64,000 nucleotides of DNA from Chloroflexota bacterium (GCA_014584575.1 JACTMP010000053.1:62001-126000), one strand, 5' to 3'. Shown: positions 1 through 8,604, counted from the first letter of the stretch. The notes: a model not told the origin generated them from the letters alone. Made by a program: numbers and translations.

Positions 1-1
1 T

Positions 2-253
2 GTCAACGCGGCCAGTTGGTCGCCAGGGAATCCAGCCGCGATTACGGGTCATGCCTCGATGCGCATGATCATAGATTTCAGCGATTTCGACGCCAGCCGC
101 GCCGTAATTCCCACGGGGCAGAGTGGGCATCCCGGCCATCCCTGGTATGAGAGTGAGATCGAATTGTGGCTGAATGGGCAGTATCACCCGCTGTGGTGGA
201 GCCGGGCGGCGGTGGAGGCAAATGCGGTAGACCAGATGGTATTACGGCCGTGA
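2..253 (+). CDS. Penicillin acylase family protein, C-terminal fragment (runs off window start)
   Basis: Frame 2 is open from the window edge to TGA at 251-253, giving the last 83 residues; the 5' end lies outside. The stretch MRMIIDFSDFD, then GQSGHPGHPWYESEIELW and NGQYHPLWW, matches the C-terminal signature of penicillin acylase / N-terminal nucleophile amidases (the GQSG-H-P block and the closing YHP-hydrophobic motif). Family members are secreted or periplasmic and hydrolyse amide bonds such as those of acyl-homoserine lactones or beta-lactam side chains; the substrate here cannot be inferred. The catalytic Ser lies far upstream and is not in view. The gene is tail-to-tail with the aldo/keto reductase at 313-1299. 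Confidence 0.8.
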   Translation, partial: VNAASWSPGNPAAITGHASMRMIIDFSDFDASRAVIPTGQSGHPGHPWYESEIELWLNGQYHPLWWSRAAVEANAVDQMVLRP

Positions 254-312
254 CCGACCCAAGTGGTCGTGGCGTGGCCAGCTAACGGTGGCCACGCCGC
301 GACCACCAGCCA

Positions 313-1299
313 CTACGAATGACCCAGGATGGGGTGGGGCCGGTAGGGTTCTTCCAGCAGGCGGATTTCTTCGGCGGAGAGGGAAATGTCTACGGCCGTG
401 ACCGCCTCTTCCAACTGGTACATCTTGGTGGCGCCGATGATGGGCGCCGTCACCCCTTCTTTTTGCAGCAGCCAGGCCAACGCAATTTGCGCCGGTTTGA
501 CCCCATGTTGTTCGGCAATCTCTACCAGACGATCCGCTACGTCAAAATCCCCTGGCTGGTAATACATATTGTGGGCATACGCATCCGTTTGGGCGCGGGT
601 GGTTGGCCCGGCGCTATCCCGCTTGCGATTGCCCGCCAGAAAACCACGCGCCAGCGGACTCCAGGGGATAAGGCCCACACCCTGATCCCGGCACAGGGGG
701 ATCATTTCCCGCTCCTCTTCACGGTAAACCAGGTTGTAATGATTTTGCATGGAGGTGAAGCGCGTCCAACCGTGTTGGTCGGCCGTGTATTGCGCTTTAG
801 CAAATTGCCAGGCAAACATGCTGGATGCGCCGATGTAACGCGCTTTGCCCGCCTTCACCACATCATGCAGCGCCTCCATCGTCTCTTCAATCGGAGTGGT
901 GTAATCCCAGCGGTGAATCTGGTACAGGTCCACATACTCCATGCCCAGGCGACGCAGGGAGGAATCAATGGCATCCATGATATGTTTGCGCGATAGGCCG
1001 CCAGAGTTGGGGTCATTGTCATTGTGGTGGAAGAAGACTTTGGTAGCCACCACGACTTCTTCGCGGCGGGCAAATTCCCGCAGCAGTTTACCGGTCACTT
1101 CTTCACTGACGCCGAGGGAGTACATATCGGCCGTATCAAAGAAATTAATGCCCAATTCGAGCGCACGCTGCACAAACGGCCGTGCCGCCGCCTCATCCAA
1201 CACCCACTCCCGCCACTGCGGCGAGCCATAACTCATCATCCCCAAACAAATGCGGGACACCTTCAACCCAGACTTACCCAAATTTACAATCTGCATCAT
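313..1299 (-). CDS. Aldo/keto reductase
   Basis: A 328-residue NADPH-dependent oxidoreductase of the AKR superfamily, TIM barrel over the whole length. The catalytic tetrad is visible as D55 and Y60 (motif INFFDTADMY), K87 (VVVATKV) and H129 (DLYQIHR). The C-terminal coenzyme region contains APIIGATK, which matches the family's phosphate-binding segment. The length is typical of the AKR subfamily near YhdN/Tas. Two ATG codons are adjacent at 1299 and 1296; a GGAGG at 1301-1306 fits the second slightly better. Physiological substrate unknown: such enzymes reduce small aldehydes or ketones. It stands alone, 117 nt from the next leftward gene. Confidence 0.93.
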   Translation of the reverse strand: MMQIVNLGKSGLKVSRICLGMMSYGSPQWREWVLDEAAARPFVQRALELGINFFDTADMYSLGVSEEVTGKLLREFARREEVVVATKVFFHHNDNDPNSGGLSRKHIMDAIDSSLRRLGMEYVDLYQIHRWDYTTPIEETMEALHDVVKAGKARYIGASSMFAWQFAKAQYTADQHGWTRFTSMQNHYNLVYREEEREMIPLCRDQGVGLIPWSPLARGFLAGNRKRDSAGPTTRAQTDAYAHNMYYQPGDFDVADRLVEIAEQHGVKPAQIALAWLLQKEGVTAPIIGATKMYQLEEAVTAVDISLSAEEIRLLEEPYRPHPILGHS

Positions 1300-1416
1300 A
1301 ACCTCCAGGAAATGTTTGAAGCCAGGGAATAATGATTAACGCCTGGCCTCATCTGTCAGGCATCTGCGGGATACCTGCTCTTTGCACTCATTTGAAACAC
1401 ATACAACCGCATGTTG

Positions 1417-3759
1417 CTATATTTGCACGGTCATGGGGCCGGTTACGTCGTTCGGCAGCAAGCGTGGGTGTTGCTGCTCCTGTTCCACTGCGCCGCCACG
1501 CACGGCCGTAACCACCTCCGCCCCCCGCCACACTACTTGCCACGGTTTGCTCGCGCCCTCCGCCTGGATGGACACGCTATCTGCTGTGCGGTGGATGTGT
1601 AGTGTCATGCCCGTGTCACCTTTTTGGTCCGGGATGGAAACGGACACGGCCGTACCCTCAGCCACCCCAAACACGTGGAAAGTCACCCCATCGGCAAAAT
1701 CATAATCGGGTTGGGTATCGTTAGCCCCCACCGGGATGATGCTGTTGGGTCGGGCAAAAAGCGGCAGGCTGAAAAAGTCATACGTCCCCCGCCGCCAGCC
1801 GCCGCCTTCTACCACTTCACCGGTTAGAAAATGCGTCCAACGGCCGTGCGGCAGATAATAATCCACCACCCCATCGTACCGGAAAACGGGGGCCACGAGC
1901 AGCGATTCCCCCAGCATATATTGGCGATCCAGGTAGTCGCAGCCGGGATCATCGGGGAATTCCAGCATCATGGCCCGCATCATGGGCAGGCCGGTCTGGT
2001 GGGCGATGACGGCCGTACCCCACAAATAGGGCATCAGGCGGCACTTCAACTGCGTGAAGTGGCGCAGCACATCCACCGCTTCCTCATCATAAAACCAGGG
2101 CACCCGGTATGAACTGTTGCCGTGCAGTCGGCTATGAGAAGAAAGCAGGCCAAAGGCACACCAGCGTTTGTAGACATCGGCCACGGCCGTTTGCTCAAAG
2201 CCACCCATATCATGGCTCCAAAAGCCAAAACCGGACAGCGCCAATGACAGCCCGCCGCGCAAACTTTCGGCCATAGACTCAAAGGTTGCCGTGCTGTCGC
2301 CGCCCCAATGCACCGGGAACTGCTGCCCACCCGCCGTGGCCGAACGGGCAAAAAGTACCGCCTCGCCCCGCCCGCGTGCCTCCTCCAAAAGATGGAACAC
2401 GGTCTGGTTGTAAAGCTGGGTGTAATAGTTGTGCATCTTGAGCGGGTCAGAGCCGTCGTGGTAAACGACATCGGTGGGGATGCGTTCGCCAAAGTCGGTT
2501 TTGAAGCAGTCCACGCCCATATCCAGCACGGCGCGCAGTTTGTCGCCAAACCAGCGACAGGCGTCCGGGTTGGTAAAATCCACCAGCGCCATGCCCGCCT
2601 GCCAGTGATCCCACTGCCACACGCTGCCGTCAGCCCGTTTCACCAGATAGCCATTGGCCATGCCTTCGTCAAACAGGGCCGAACGTTGGGCGATGTAGGG
2701 ATTGATCCAGACGCAAATGCGCAGACCACGCGCCTTGAGCCGCCGCAACATGCCTTCGGGGTCGGGAAAAACACGGCCGTCCCACTCCAGATTGGTCCAG
2801 TGAAACTCCTTCATCCAGAAACAGTCAAAGTGGAAGACATGCAGCGGCAGGTTGCGGTCGGCCATGCCCTGCACAAAGCTGGTAACGGTGGCTTCGTCGT
2901 AATCGGTGGTGAAGGAGGTGGAGAGCCAGAGGCCAAAAGACCAGGCGGGCGGGAGCGACGGCCGTCCCGTCAATGCCGTGTAGCGCATCAGTACCTCTTT
3001 GGGCGTGGGGCCGTTGATGAGGAAATAGTCCAGCGATTCCCCGGCGACGCTGAACTGCACCCGCTCTACCTTTTCCGAAGCCACTTCCAGCGAAACAAGT
3101 TCAGGATGGTTGATAAAGACGCCATAGCCACGATTGGTCAGGTAAAACGGCACATTTTTATACGCCTGTTCGCTGCTCGTCCCCCCATCTTCGTGCCATA
3201 AATCTACCACCTGCCCATTTTTCACAAACGGCGTAAACCGTTCGCCCAGGCCATAGACACATTCACCCACGCTGAGGCCAAGCTGTTCATGGATATAACG
3301 CCTGCACTGAGCAACGTCGAAGTCGCCGTCGGCCGTATCCACATACCCCATGCCCCGCCAACCGCTCTGCGTCAGCAGCCGTTCGCCGTCCAGGAAATCT
3401 ACGCGCCAGTTTTCGCCTTTGTCCACGCGCACCGTCAGGTTGCCGCTGGTCAGGCTGGCGTAGCCGGTTTCATTTTGGATGTGCAGGTCGGGTGTGGCCT
3501 GGGTGTAGAGGGCGAAGGTGGGGGTGGACGGCCGTTGCCCTTTGTGATGTATCAGTTGCACCCGGACCACGTCCGGCATGGGCGACGAAAAACGCACCGT
3601 CAGCAAGCCCAGGTTGAGCGTGTCACCGCGATGGTTCAGCCGCCGCGTACTGCCATACACCACCAATGCGTCCGGCTCTACCGCCACCTCATGCACATGC
3701 ACCGGAAAATGGGGCGTGACGCCCACTCGAAAACCCCAATAACCATCTGTAAATTTCAT
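1417..3759 (-). CDS. yicI: Glycoside hydrolase family 31 alpha-xylosidase
   Basis: A 780-residue GH31 enzyme of the YicI type, which releases alpha-linked xylose from xyloglucan-derived isoprimeverose units. It has an N-terminal beta-sandwich (about 1-270), a TIM barrel (about 275-590) and C-terminal beta domains. The catalytic nucleophile is D422 in KTDFGE and the acid/base is D488 in HWGGDST; the 66-residue spacing equals that of Escherichia coli YicI (416 and 482). No signal peptide is seen, so it is cytoplasmic and presumably acts on imported oligosaccharides. No sugar transporter or regulator is next to it. An alpha-glucosidase specificity is the alternative, but full-length similarity and the N-terminal MKFTDGYW start point to YicI. 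Confidence 0.93.
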   Translation of the reverse strand: MKFTDGYWGFRVGVTPHFPVHVHEVAVEPDALVVYGSTRRLNHRGDTLNLGLLTVRFSSPMPDVVRVQLIHHKGQRPSTPTFALYTQATPDLHIQNETGYASLTSGNLTVRVDKGENWRVDFLDGERLLTQSGWRGMGYVDTADGDFDVAQCRRYIHEQLGLSVGECVYGLGERFTPFVKNGQVVDLWHEDGGTSSEQAYKNVPFYLTNRGYGVFINHPELVSLEVASEKVERVQFSVAGESLDYFLINGPTPKEVLMRYTALTGRPSLPPAWSFGLWLSTSFTTDYDEATVTSFVQGMADRNLPLHVFHFDCFWMKEFHWTNLEWDGRVFPDPEGMLRRLKARGLRICVWINPYIAQRSALFDEGMANGYLVKRADGSVWQWDHWQAGMALVDFTNPDACRWFGDKLRAVLDMGVDCFKTDFGERIPTDVVYHDGSDPLKMHNYYTQLYNQTVFHLLEEARGRGEAVLFARSATAGGQQFPVHWGGDSTATFESMAESLRGGLSLALSGFGFWSHDMGGFEQTAVADVYKRWCAFGLLSSHSRLHGNSSYRVPWFYDEEAVDVLRHFTQLKCRLMPYLWGTAVIAHQTGLPMMRAMMLEFPDDPGCDYLDRQYMLGESLLVAPVFRYDGVVDYYLPHGRWTHFLTGEVVEGGGWRRGTYDFFSLPLFARPNSIIPVGANDTQPDYDFADGVTFHVFGVAEGTAVSVSIPDQKGDTGMTLHIHRTADSVSIQAEGASKPWQVVWRGAEVVTAVRGGAVEQEQQHPRLLPNDVTGPMTVQI

Positions 3760-3840
3760 ACTTACCTCAGAATTGTAGCCAATAGTCAGCGCCTGTAATT
3801 GTACCCAGCAATTCTCAATTTGGCGTATTTATCCAGAGAA

Positions 3841-3915
3841 TGTCATTCCGAACGAAGTGAGGAATCCCTGGACGCTTACAGGCGAGATGGTTTCTTCGCT
3901 CCGTTCAGAATGACA
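3841..3915. repeat. TGTCATTCCGA inverted-repeat element, copy 1
   Basis: Begins TGTCATTCCGAACG and ends in an imperfect reverse complement (CGTTCAGAATGACA), with GAGGAATC and a GGTTTCTTCG arm inside. It is the same family as the elements at 8605, 19856, 22425 and 23550. It lies in the 299-nt gap between the divergent alpha-xylosidase and TPR-like genes. Miniature, non-coding, able to fold into a long hairpin. Confidence 0.8.
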
Positions 3916-4058
3916 GGTTTGTTGCCGGTTTTTTAATCCCCAACAGCACGTTTTCTTATCAGCCTATGAATTCATTCACAGGCTCGAAATTTTTGCCGGG
4001 TCATGTTACAATGTTTGACATAACAGGAATGGATGCACCAGACAGGAGAGAACACAAG

Positions 4059-4766
4059 ATGAACCAGGTATTACAAGAGGCTATCGCCGCTACCCGCGCT
4101 AACGATAAACGCAAAGCCCAACTCTTGCTGGCACACAATCTCAAAGAAAACCCGGAAGATGTGCAATCCTGGTATCTGCTCAGCATGTTGGTGGATTCTA
4201 AGGAAAAGCAAGCGCTCTATTTGGGCAAGGCACTGGCGCTTGACCCCACCCATCCCAAAGCGCAGGAACGACTGACCCGGCTGCAAACGGCCGAACCCAT
4301 CACAATTTCCGATGAACCGCTGGATTTCCTGGCGCAATCCGAAGGCGACACCCTGCCGGAATGGTTGGCCGGTGATGCCGGGGCGTTGCAATTGGAAAAT
4401 ATGGGGATGCGGGCAGCGCCTGTGGTGGCCACAGAAGTGAAAGAGACGGCGGGGGAAGTCACGGCCGTAGCCGCTCCCGCCAAAGATGTGCCCGACTGGC
4501 TGCAACAAGACGTCAGTCCCACCTGGGTCTCCCAAGAGCTACCGACGCAGGTCTCTCCCTTCCCCGCCGAGAAAAAAGAAACGTCCAAACCCAAACCGCA
4601 ACCCACTCCTGCCGCCAAAGCCAAACCCGCCCCCCGCAAACAACCGGCCAAGAAAAAACCTCGCACCAAACAACAGAAAACCTCTCAACTCAATCTCATC
4701 ATGGGTGTTCTGGTGGTTTTCTTCATCCTGGTCATATTGTTATTGGCATATATGGCCTTTGGCTAA
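4059..4766 (+). CDS. TPR-like protein with Pro/Lys-rich linker and C-terminal membrane anchor
   Basis: 235 residues when started at ATG 4059, which has AGGAG about ten bases upstream; an in-frame upstream ATG at 3966 lacks such a site. Residues 1-75 form tetratricopeptide-like helical pairs (MNQVLQEAIAATRANDKRKA, then NPEDVQSWYLLSMLV and YLGKALALDPTHPKAQERL). A low-complexity acidic and then Lys/Pro-rich linker follows (about 150-205, many KPKP and KKKP runs). One transmembrane helix closes the protein (about 212-233). The topology implies a cytoplasmic TPR domain tethered by its C terminus. Similar architectures are common in Chloroflexota, but no function is assigned. It stands alone, divergent from the alpha-xylosidase gene. 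Confidence 0.75.
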   Translation: MNQVLQEAIAATRANDKRKAQLLLAHNLKENPEDVQSWYLLSMLVDSKEKQALYLGKALALDPTHPKAQERLTRLQTAEPITISDEPLDFLAQSEGDTLPEWLAGDAGALQLENMGMRAAPVVATEVKETAGEVTAVAAPAKDVPDWLQQDVSPTWVSQELPTQVSPFPAEKKETSKPKPQPTPAAKAKPAPRKQPAKKKPRTKQQKTSQLNLIMGVLVVFFILVILLLAYMAFG

Positions 4767-4804
4767 CCGGCAGTCAAATAACGAATCACTCGGTTTTCAA
4801 CCCC

Positions 4805-4919
4805 ACGGCTGCGGCGGATTTTAGGGATGGCGCCGGGTGATACACACCGTCAGATTGCAATTGAAGGTGATGAACGGTTTGGCATTCTTATGCTATGGCT
4901 GCTGGCGATTATGGCATAG
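4805..4919 (+). pseudogene. Decayed 3' end of an MDMPI/DinB-like gene (paralogue of 11259-12101)
   Basis: Reading from 4827 gives MAPGDTHRQIAIEGDERFG, then ILMLWLLAIMA and a stop at 4917-4919. This is nearly identical to the C terminus of the intact gene at 11259-12101 (GVAPDDARRQLVIEGDERLG then IQLLSLLAIMA). Similarity starts around 4805 with small indels that break the frame. Only the last ~35 codons survive and no start is present, so it is a remnant of a duplication or recombination. Confidence 0.85.
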
Positions 4920-4934
4920 GGCGCGCTGGTCAGG

Positions 4935-5846
4935 TCACCTGACACCGTCTTGAGCTTTCGGCTGCGCCGCCTGGGGCGCGCCCCGCATCCCGGAGATAGC
5001 GCCTATGTAGACGGCCGTTAGCACCAGCGCACCCCCCACTACGACTTCTACTGTGATCGGCTGGTCCAGCATGATGGCCCCCAGCACCACAGCAATCACC
5101 GGCATCCCGGCGAGGGCATAAACCGTGGCCGAGGCGGTCAACCGCCTGATCAGGTAGAGGAAGAGTTGGAAAAGGCCCACCGATCCTAAAAGCACCAGCC
5201 AGCCAACAGCCAGCCACGTTTGTGTTTGGCCTGGCAACGCCCATTGTTCGCCGGCCAGAAGTGAAACAAGCGCCAGGAGGAGCGTGCCGGCAGCCATGCC
5301 GATGGCGTTCATGTTGAGCGGGTGGGCATGGCGCAGGCCTCTGGCGACGACACTAGAGGCGGCAGCGGCAACAGCGCCCAGAATGGCAGCAATGAGGTAT
5401 ACGGTGCTGAGGTCGCCGTCAAGTGTGCCCAGGGAGAGAATGGCAATACCCACGATTACCAGGATGCTGCCGATGACGCTGCGGGCCGTGAGACGTTCTT
5501 GCCTGAACAGGACGGCGATCAAGAGGGTAAACAGAGGCACAGTAGCCATGATCACGGCCGTTGTCCCCGCCGTCAATCCCACCAGGGCATAATAGATGAG
5601 GGCGTAGCTCACGCCAAAACTGAGCAGGCCATAAACGGCCGCGCCCACCGCCGCCCGGCCCACCGCCAGGGGTACGCGCATCAACCAGGCCAGCAAAAAG
5701 AAGAGCAAGGTTGCCAGGCCAAAGCGCAGGGCAGCGCCAAAAAATGGGGGCATCTCCTGGTTGCTAAAAGTGACGGCAATAAAGTTTGCGCCACCAATGA
5801 TAACGGCAGCCGCGAAGGCGGCGTATGTTTTGCTGTCCTGTGTCAT
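4935..5846 (-). CDS. EamA/DMT family transporter
   Basis: 303 residues from the ATG at 5846, chosen because AAAGGGA precedes it; a longer frame starts at 5903 without a site. Ten hydrophobic helices in two EamA halves (about 8-140 and 155-290) are typical of the drug/metabolite transporter superfamily, whose members export amino acids, nucleosides or drugs through the inner membrane. The repeat entry motif GGANFIAVTF...PPFFGAALRFG at the N terminus is the EamA half-repeat signature. Substrate not predictable. Both neighbours run independently: the GNAT gene upstream on the same strand ends 81 nt away, which would allow co-transcription. Confidence 0.9.
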   Translation of the reverse strand: MTQDSKTYAAFAAAVIIGGANFIAVTFSNQEMPPFFGAALRFGLATLLFFLLAWLMRVPLAVGRAAVGAAVYGLLSFGVSYALIYYALVGLTAGTTAVIMATVPLFTLLIAVLFRQERLTARSVIGSILVIVGIAILSLGTLDGDLSTVYLIAAILGAVAAAASSVVARGLRHAHPLNMNAIGMAAGTLLLALVSLLAGEQWALPGQTQTWLAVGWLVLLGSVGLFQLFLYLIRRLTASATVYALAGMPVIAVVLGAIMLDQPITVEVVVGGALVLTAVYIGAISGMRGAPQAAQPKAQDGVR

Positions 5847-5927
5847 GGTTTTTTCCCTTTGGCTTCCGCGTTCGCCAGATTTCCCCCCCACCCGAAGCAC
5901 CACAATTTTGCGGATGTTGCATTCACC

Positions 5928-6917
5928 TCAACTCTTCATGATGGGCTGCTTGCTATTCATACCGCCTCTTGTTGTTTCGTAGCGGGCGCGACGGCCGATG
6001 GTAGCGAACCCCAGTTGAGTATAGGTTTGGATAGCGCCAGGGTTGTTGGTGTTGACGGTGAGTTGGGTGGAAGCGGCGCCATCAGCCGCCATACGCTGCA
6101 TGGCCGCAACCAGTAGAGCCGAGCCGAGTTTGCGGCGGCGCATAACCGGCGCCACGCCCACTTGCACCACAAAACCGTCTGGCGGTTCGGCCGAGCCAAT
6201 CAGAAAGCCCACCGGTGTGCCAGCTGCGCGCGCCAGCAAGGACCACTCAGGCCGGAAGTCGTCGTCTACAATCCAGGCCAGCCATTTGGCCGCGCTCCAA
6301 CCGGGGAAGCCGGGCCGGTCACGAAAGGAAGCGTCATAAGCCTGGAAAAACAGTTCCCCCAGGTCGGGCTGCCAGGTGGTGAGCGCCACGTCTGGCGGCA
6401 GCGCGTAATCTGGCAGCGGCGGACGCAGGTCATGCCGCATGACCAATTCTTCAAACACGGGGGTAAATCCGTGGGCGCGGAAGAGATGGTCGGCCGGATC
6501 AGTCAGGGATTCGGTGGTGATTTGCAATATGCGCGGCCCTGTTGTACGCTGCGCCAGCCACTGCGCCACCTCCTGGCTCCAACGCAGCAGATAAGCGCCC
6601 ATACCTTTGCACCGCCAATCGGGACGCACCTGGCCGGCGATGCTGACCGGCTGGCCGGCTGCCTCACCCTGGTGGTGGGCCGTGGCACAGGCAACGAGAT
6701 GACCGTCAGGGGTGAAGGCCCCGATGGCTGCGCCGGGCGCGTCTGGGAAGTAGCGTCGCTGGAGGTTATCTGGCTGGAGCATAAAGGCCAGACCACCATC
6801 AACCAGGTGGCAGGCGTGGGCCAGTTCGGCAATCGTGGATAGATCGGCCGGGTTTAGTCGGCGCCAGAGAAGGTCGGCTATGGCCGGCGGGGCCGGATTG
6901 ATTGTCGGATTTTGCAT
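5928..6917 (-). CDS. GNAT family N-acetyltransferase, two tandem GNAT domains
   Basis: 329 residues with two acetyl-CoA-binding GNAT folds. The first motif A is QVRPDWRCKGMGAYLL (about 96-111) and the second is VGVAPVMRRRKLGSALLVAA (about 251-270), the latter matching the Q/RxxGxG/A rule only loosely (RRKLGSA). Motif B of the second half is NNPGAIQTYTQLGF, the usual Tyr-containing end. Double-GNAT proteins acetylate small amines, as in mycothiol synthase or antibiotic acetyltransferases; the acceptor is unknown. The EamA exporter gene lies downstream on the same strand. Confidence 0.87.
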   Translation of the reverse strand: MQNPTINPAPPAIADLLWRRLNPADLSTIAELAHACHLVDGGLAFMLQPDNLQRRYFPDAPGAAIGAFTPDGHLVACATAHHQGEAAGQPVSIAGQVRPDWRCKGMGAYLLRWSQEVAQWLAQRTTGPRILQITTESLTDPADHLFRAHGFTPVFEELVMRHDLRPPLPDYALPPDVALTTWQPDLGELFFQAYDASFRDRPGFPGWSAAKWLAWIVDDDFRPEWSLLARAAGTPVGFLIGSAEPPDGFVVQVGVAPVMRRRKLGSALLVAAMQRMAADGAASTQLTVNTNNPGAIQTYTQLGFATIGRRARYETTRGGMNSKQPIMKS

Positions 6918-7050
6918 CTATTTTGCCTTTAGATGGCGACTAAGTAGGTGTTCGGGAAGGATAGACTTGAGTCGTTGTCAGGGTATTATTGGCGGCGATT
7001 GTAACAATTTCCGGTCGGTGCGGTCAAACGACCAGGCAGCCTGAAGCGTT

Positions 7051-7137
7051 CTACATCTCCAGTAGTTTAAGAAACCGGTTGTATTCGTCATGGATGCGCA
7101 CCTGCCGAAGCCCCTGGAAAAATATAACCGTCTGCAT
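7051..7137 (-). pseudogene. Truncated 3' gene fragment abutting regulatory module copy 1
   Basis: On the minus strand the frame ending at TAG (7051-7053) reads VIFFQGLRQVRIHDEYNRFL and then KLLEM. The only ATG in frame, at 7137, is supplied by the CATAAC that begins the repeated + strand module at 7135. The peptide looks like the natural C terminus of a larger protein, with everything upstream missing. A real 28-residue peptide is possible but unlikely, since it has no ribosome-binding site. Confidence 0.45.
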
Positions 7138-7178
7138 AACTTTGGTTAGAGGACGGCCGTACCCCCATGTGTTACTCT
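7135..7178 (+). promoter_or_regulatory. Repeated promoter-like module, copy 1
   Basis: Contains TAACTTTGGTTA (imperfect palindrome), then GAGGACGGCCGT, a C-run, and TACTCT at 7173-7178. TTAGAG to TACTCT is 21 nt, against 22 nt in the other four copies (18930, 25848, 29972, 31507). It sits 25 nt before the start of the SRPBCC gene, so TACTCT is a plausible -10 box. No standard -35 is recognisable, which suggests an activator or an alternative sigma factor. Confidence 0.6.
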
Positions 7179-7202
7179 CCTGAACAAGGAGATTGATTGA
7201 CC

Positions 7203-7901
7203 ATGACAACCCAACCTTACCCGGTAACAACGGAATTACCAGAAAAGCAGCAGCGTCACGGCCGTGTCTGGCGCATTGTGGCGATCATAATAGGTGTATG
7301 GGCGGCGATGACGGCCGTGTACCTGCTCTTCCTCTGGCCCTGGATGAAAACGTGGGGGGCGACTGACGACGAGATTGAGGCCACTCTGCCCGGCGATGAC
7401 ATGGTGCCCAACGCCAATTTGCGTTCCACCAAAGGCATCACCATTCAAGCGCCGCCGGAAGCCATTTATCCCTGGCTGTTGCAAATCGGCGTAGACCGGG
7501 GCGGCATGTACAGCTACGACTGGCTGGAGAATCTTTTTGGCCTGAACGTCCACACCACCGACCGCATCGTGCCCGAATACCAGGAGGTACAGGTGGGCGA
7601 TTTCTGGCGCTTCACGCCCAAAGAGTACGTGTTGAATCCCGGCCCTGGCCTGTATGTGAAACATTTGGTGGAAAACGAAGCGGTTCTGTTGTGCTTTGGT
7701 CTGGAAAGCAAGCCGGACGAGACCTGCTTTGACACCTGGCAGCTTGTCCTGGTTCCCCAGGCGGATGGCTCGACCCGGCTGCTGCTGCGCTCCAATATGG
7801 CGATGAAGCCTGAACTGCCCATCAAGCTGACTTACTTCATCCAATTCCTCATGGAGCGCAAAATGCTGCTGACCCTGCGCAGCCGCGCCGAAGCGAGATA
7901 A
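7203..7901 (+). CDS. SRPBCC-like protein with N-terminal membrane anchor
   Basis: 232 residues from ATG 7203, with AAGGAG about eleven bases upstream; TTG at 7197 is an alternative start closer to that site. One transmembrane helix (about 24-45, VWRIVAIIIGVWAAMTAVYL) is followed by a domain with START/SRPBCC character: ITIQAPPEAIYPWLLQIG, then GGMYSYDWLENLFGLNVHT, as in polyketide-cyclase-like ligand-binding proteins. The conserved W and GG-YSYDW segment is frequent in actinobacterial and Chloroflexota homologues annotated only as SRPBCC. It follows module copy 1 directly, so it probably belongs to the putative regulon. Confidence 0.7.
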   Translation: MTTQPYPVTTELPEKQQRHGRVWRIVAIIIGVWAAMTAVYLLFLWPWMKTWGATDDEIEATLPGDDMVPNANLRSTKGITIQAPPEAIYPWLLQIGVDRGGMYSYDWLENLFGLNVHTTDRIVPEYQEVQVGDFWRFTPKEYVLNPGPGLYVKHLVENEAVLLCFGLESKPDETCFDTWQLVLVPQADGSTRLLLRSNMAMKPELPIKLTYFIQFLMERKMLLTLRSRAEAR

Positions 7902-7907
7902 TAGGAC

Positions 7908-7977
7908 GCGGATTTGCCGGATTTTCGCGGATTATCTAAGCCTGAAATCTGCGTCCAGCCGCGTTTATCCGCGCGCT
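7908..7977. repeat. Dispersed GACGCGGATT-type inverted repeat
   Basis: The intergenic stretch carries GGACGCGGATTT, CGCGGATTAT, AAATCTGCGTCC and TTATCCGCGCG as alternating and inverted blocks, giving a foldable element. It fills the gap between the SRPBCC and HD genes. Similar blocks are familiar as dispersed intergenic repeats in bacteria; only one copy is seen here. Confidence 0.55.
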
Positions 7978-7996
7978 ATTTCGGGATGTATTTATC

Positions 7997-8596
7997 ATGA
8001 CCACAAATGAACTGGTATTGCAGCCACAGTTGACGCTGGATGACATTATCGAGTTGACCCGCGTTGAGGGGGATGCCTGGAAACTGTCCCATGTGCGCCG
8101 GGTGTTGCAGTTGATCGGGTTGATTGGCGTGGGGCTGGTGTATGACGAAACGGCCGTGACCATTGCCACCTACCTGCACGATTGGGGCGCGTACCCGCGC
8201 TTCCAGCAGCCGGGCGTGGAACACGCCTTGCGCAGCCGCCAGGTGGCCGAGACGCTGATTTTGCCACGCATGGTGTTGCCGGACACGGCCGTAGCCATTA
8301 TCCTGGAAACGATTGAATACCACGACTACCGTGACTTCCGCCCGGTGCAATCTACTGAAGCCTTGCTGCTGCGCGAGGCCGATTTCCTGGACTTTCTGGG
8401 CATCATCGGGCTGGTGCGGGAATACGGCCGTGGACCAAAGGAGATGGAATCCGCCTGCCGTACCGTTTTGAAGCGGCGGGAATTGATCCAGGATCGCTTC
8501 ACGTTACCCGTTGCCCGGCAAATGGCCGCCGTCCGGCTGGCGCGGCTGGCACAATGCCTGGCCTGGCTGCAAGAAGAGAGTTTTGATTTTGTTTAG
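7997..8596 (+). CDS. HD domain-containing protein (putative metal-dependent phosphohydrolase)
   Basis: 199 residues. The HD signature is visible: LSHVRRVLQLIGLIG (first His, about residue 33), YLHDWGAYPRF (HD pair, about 57-58) and ETIEYHDYRDF (later metal or catalytic His/Asp, near 105), followed by LREADFLDFLG (Asp). This set matches HD-superfamily phosphohydrolases, which cleave phosphomonoesters of nucleotides. Small free-standing HD proteins of this size act on diverse nucleotides, so the substrate is open. It is 95 nt downstream of the SRPBCC gene and may be cotranscribed. Confidence 0.85.
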   Translation: MTTNELVLQPQLTLDDIIELTRVEGDAWKLSHVRRVLQLIGLIGVGLVYDETAVTIATYLHDWGAYPRFQQPGVEHALRSRQVAETLILPRMVLPDTAVAIILETIEYHDYRDFRPVQSTEALLLREADFLDFLGIIGLVREYGRGPKEMESACRTVLKRRELIQDRFTLPVARQMAAVRLARLAQCLAWLQEESFDFV

Positions 8597-8604
8597 TTTC
8601 AATC

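Noticed and set aside
319..996. A 225-codon open frame opposite the aldo/keto reductase.
   Set aside because: It is a shadow of the real gene: low-complexity translation, no homology pattern, no ribosome-binding site.
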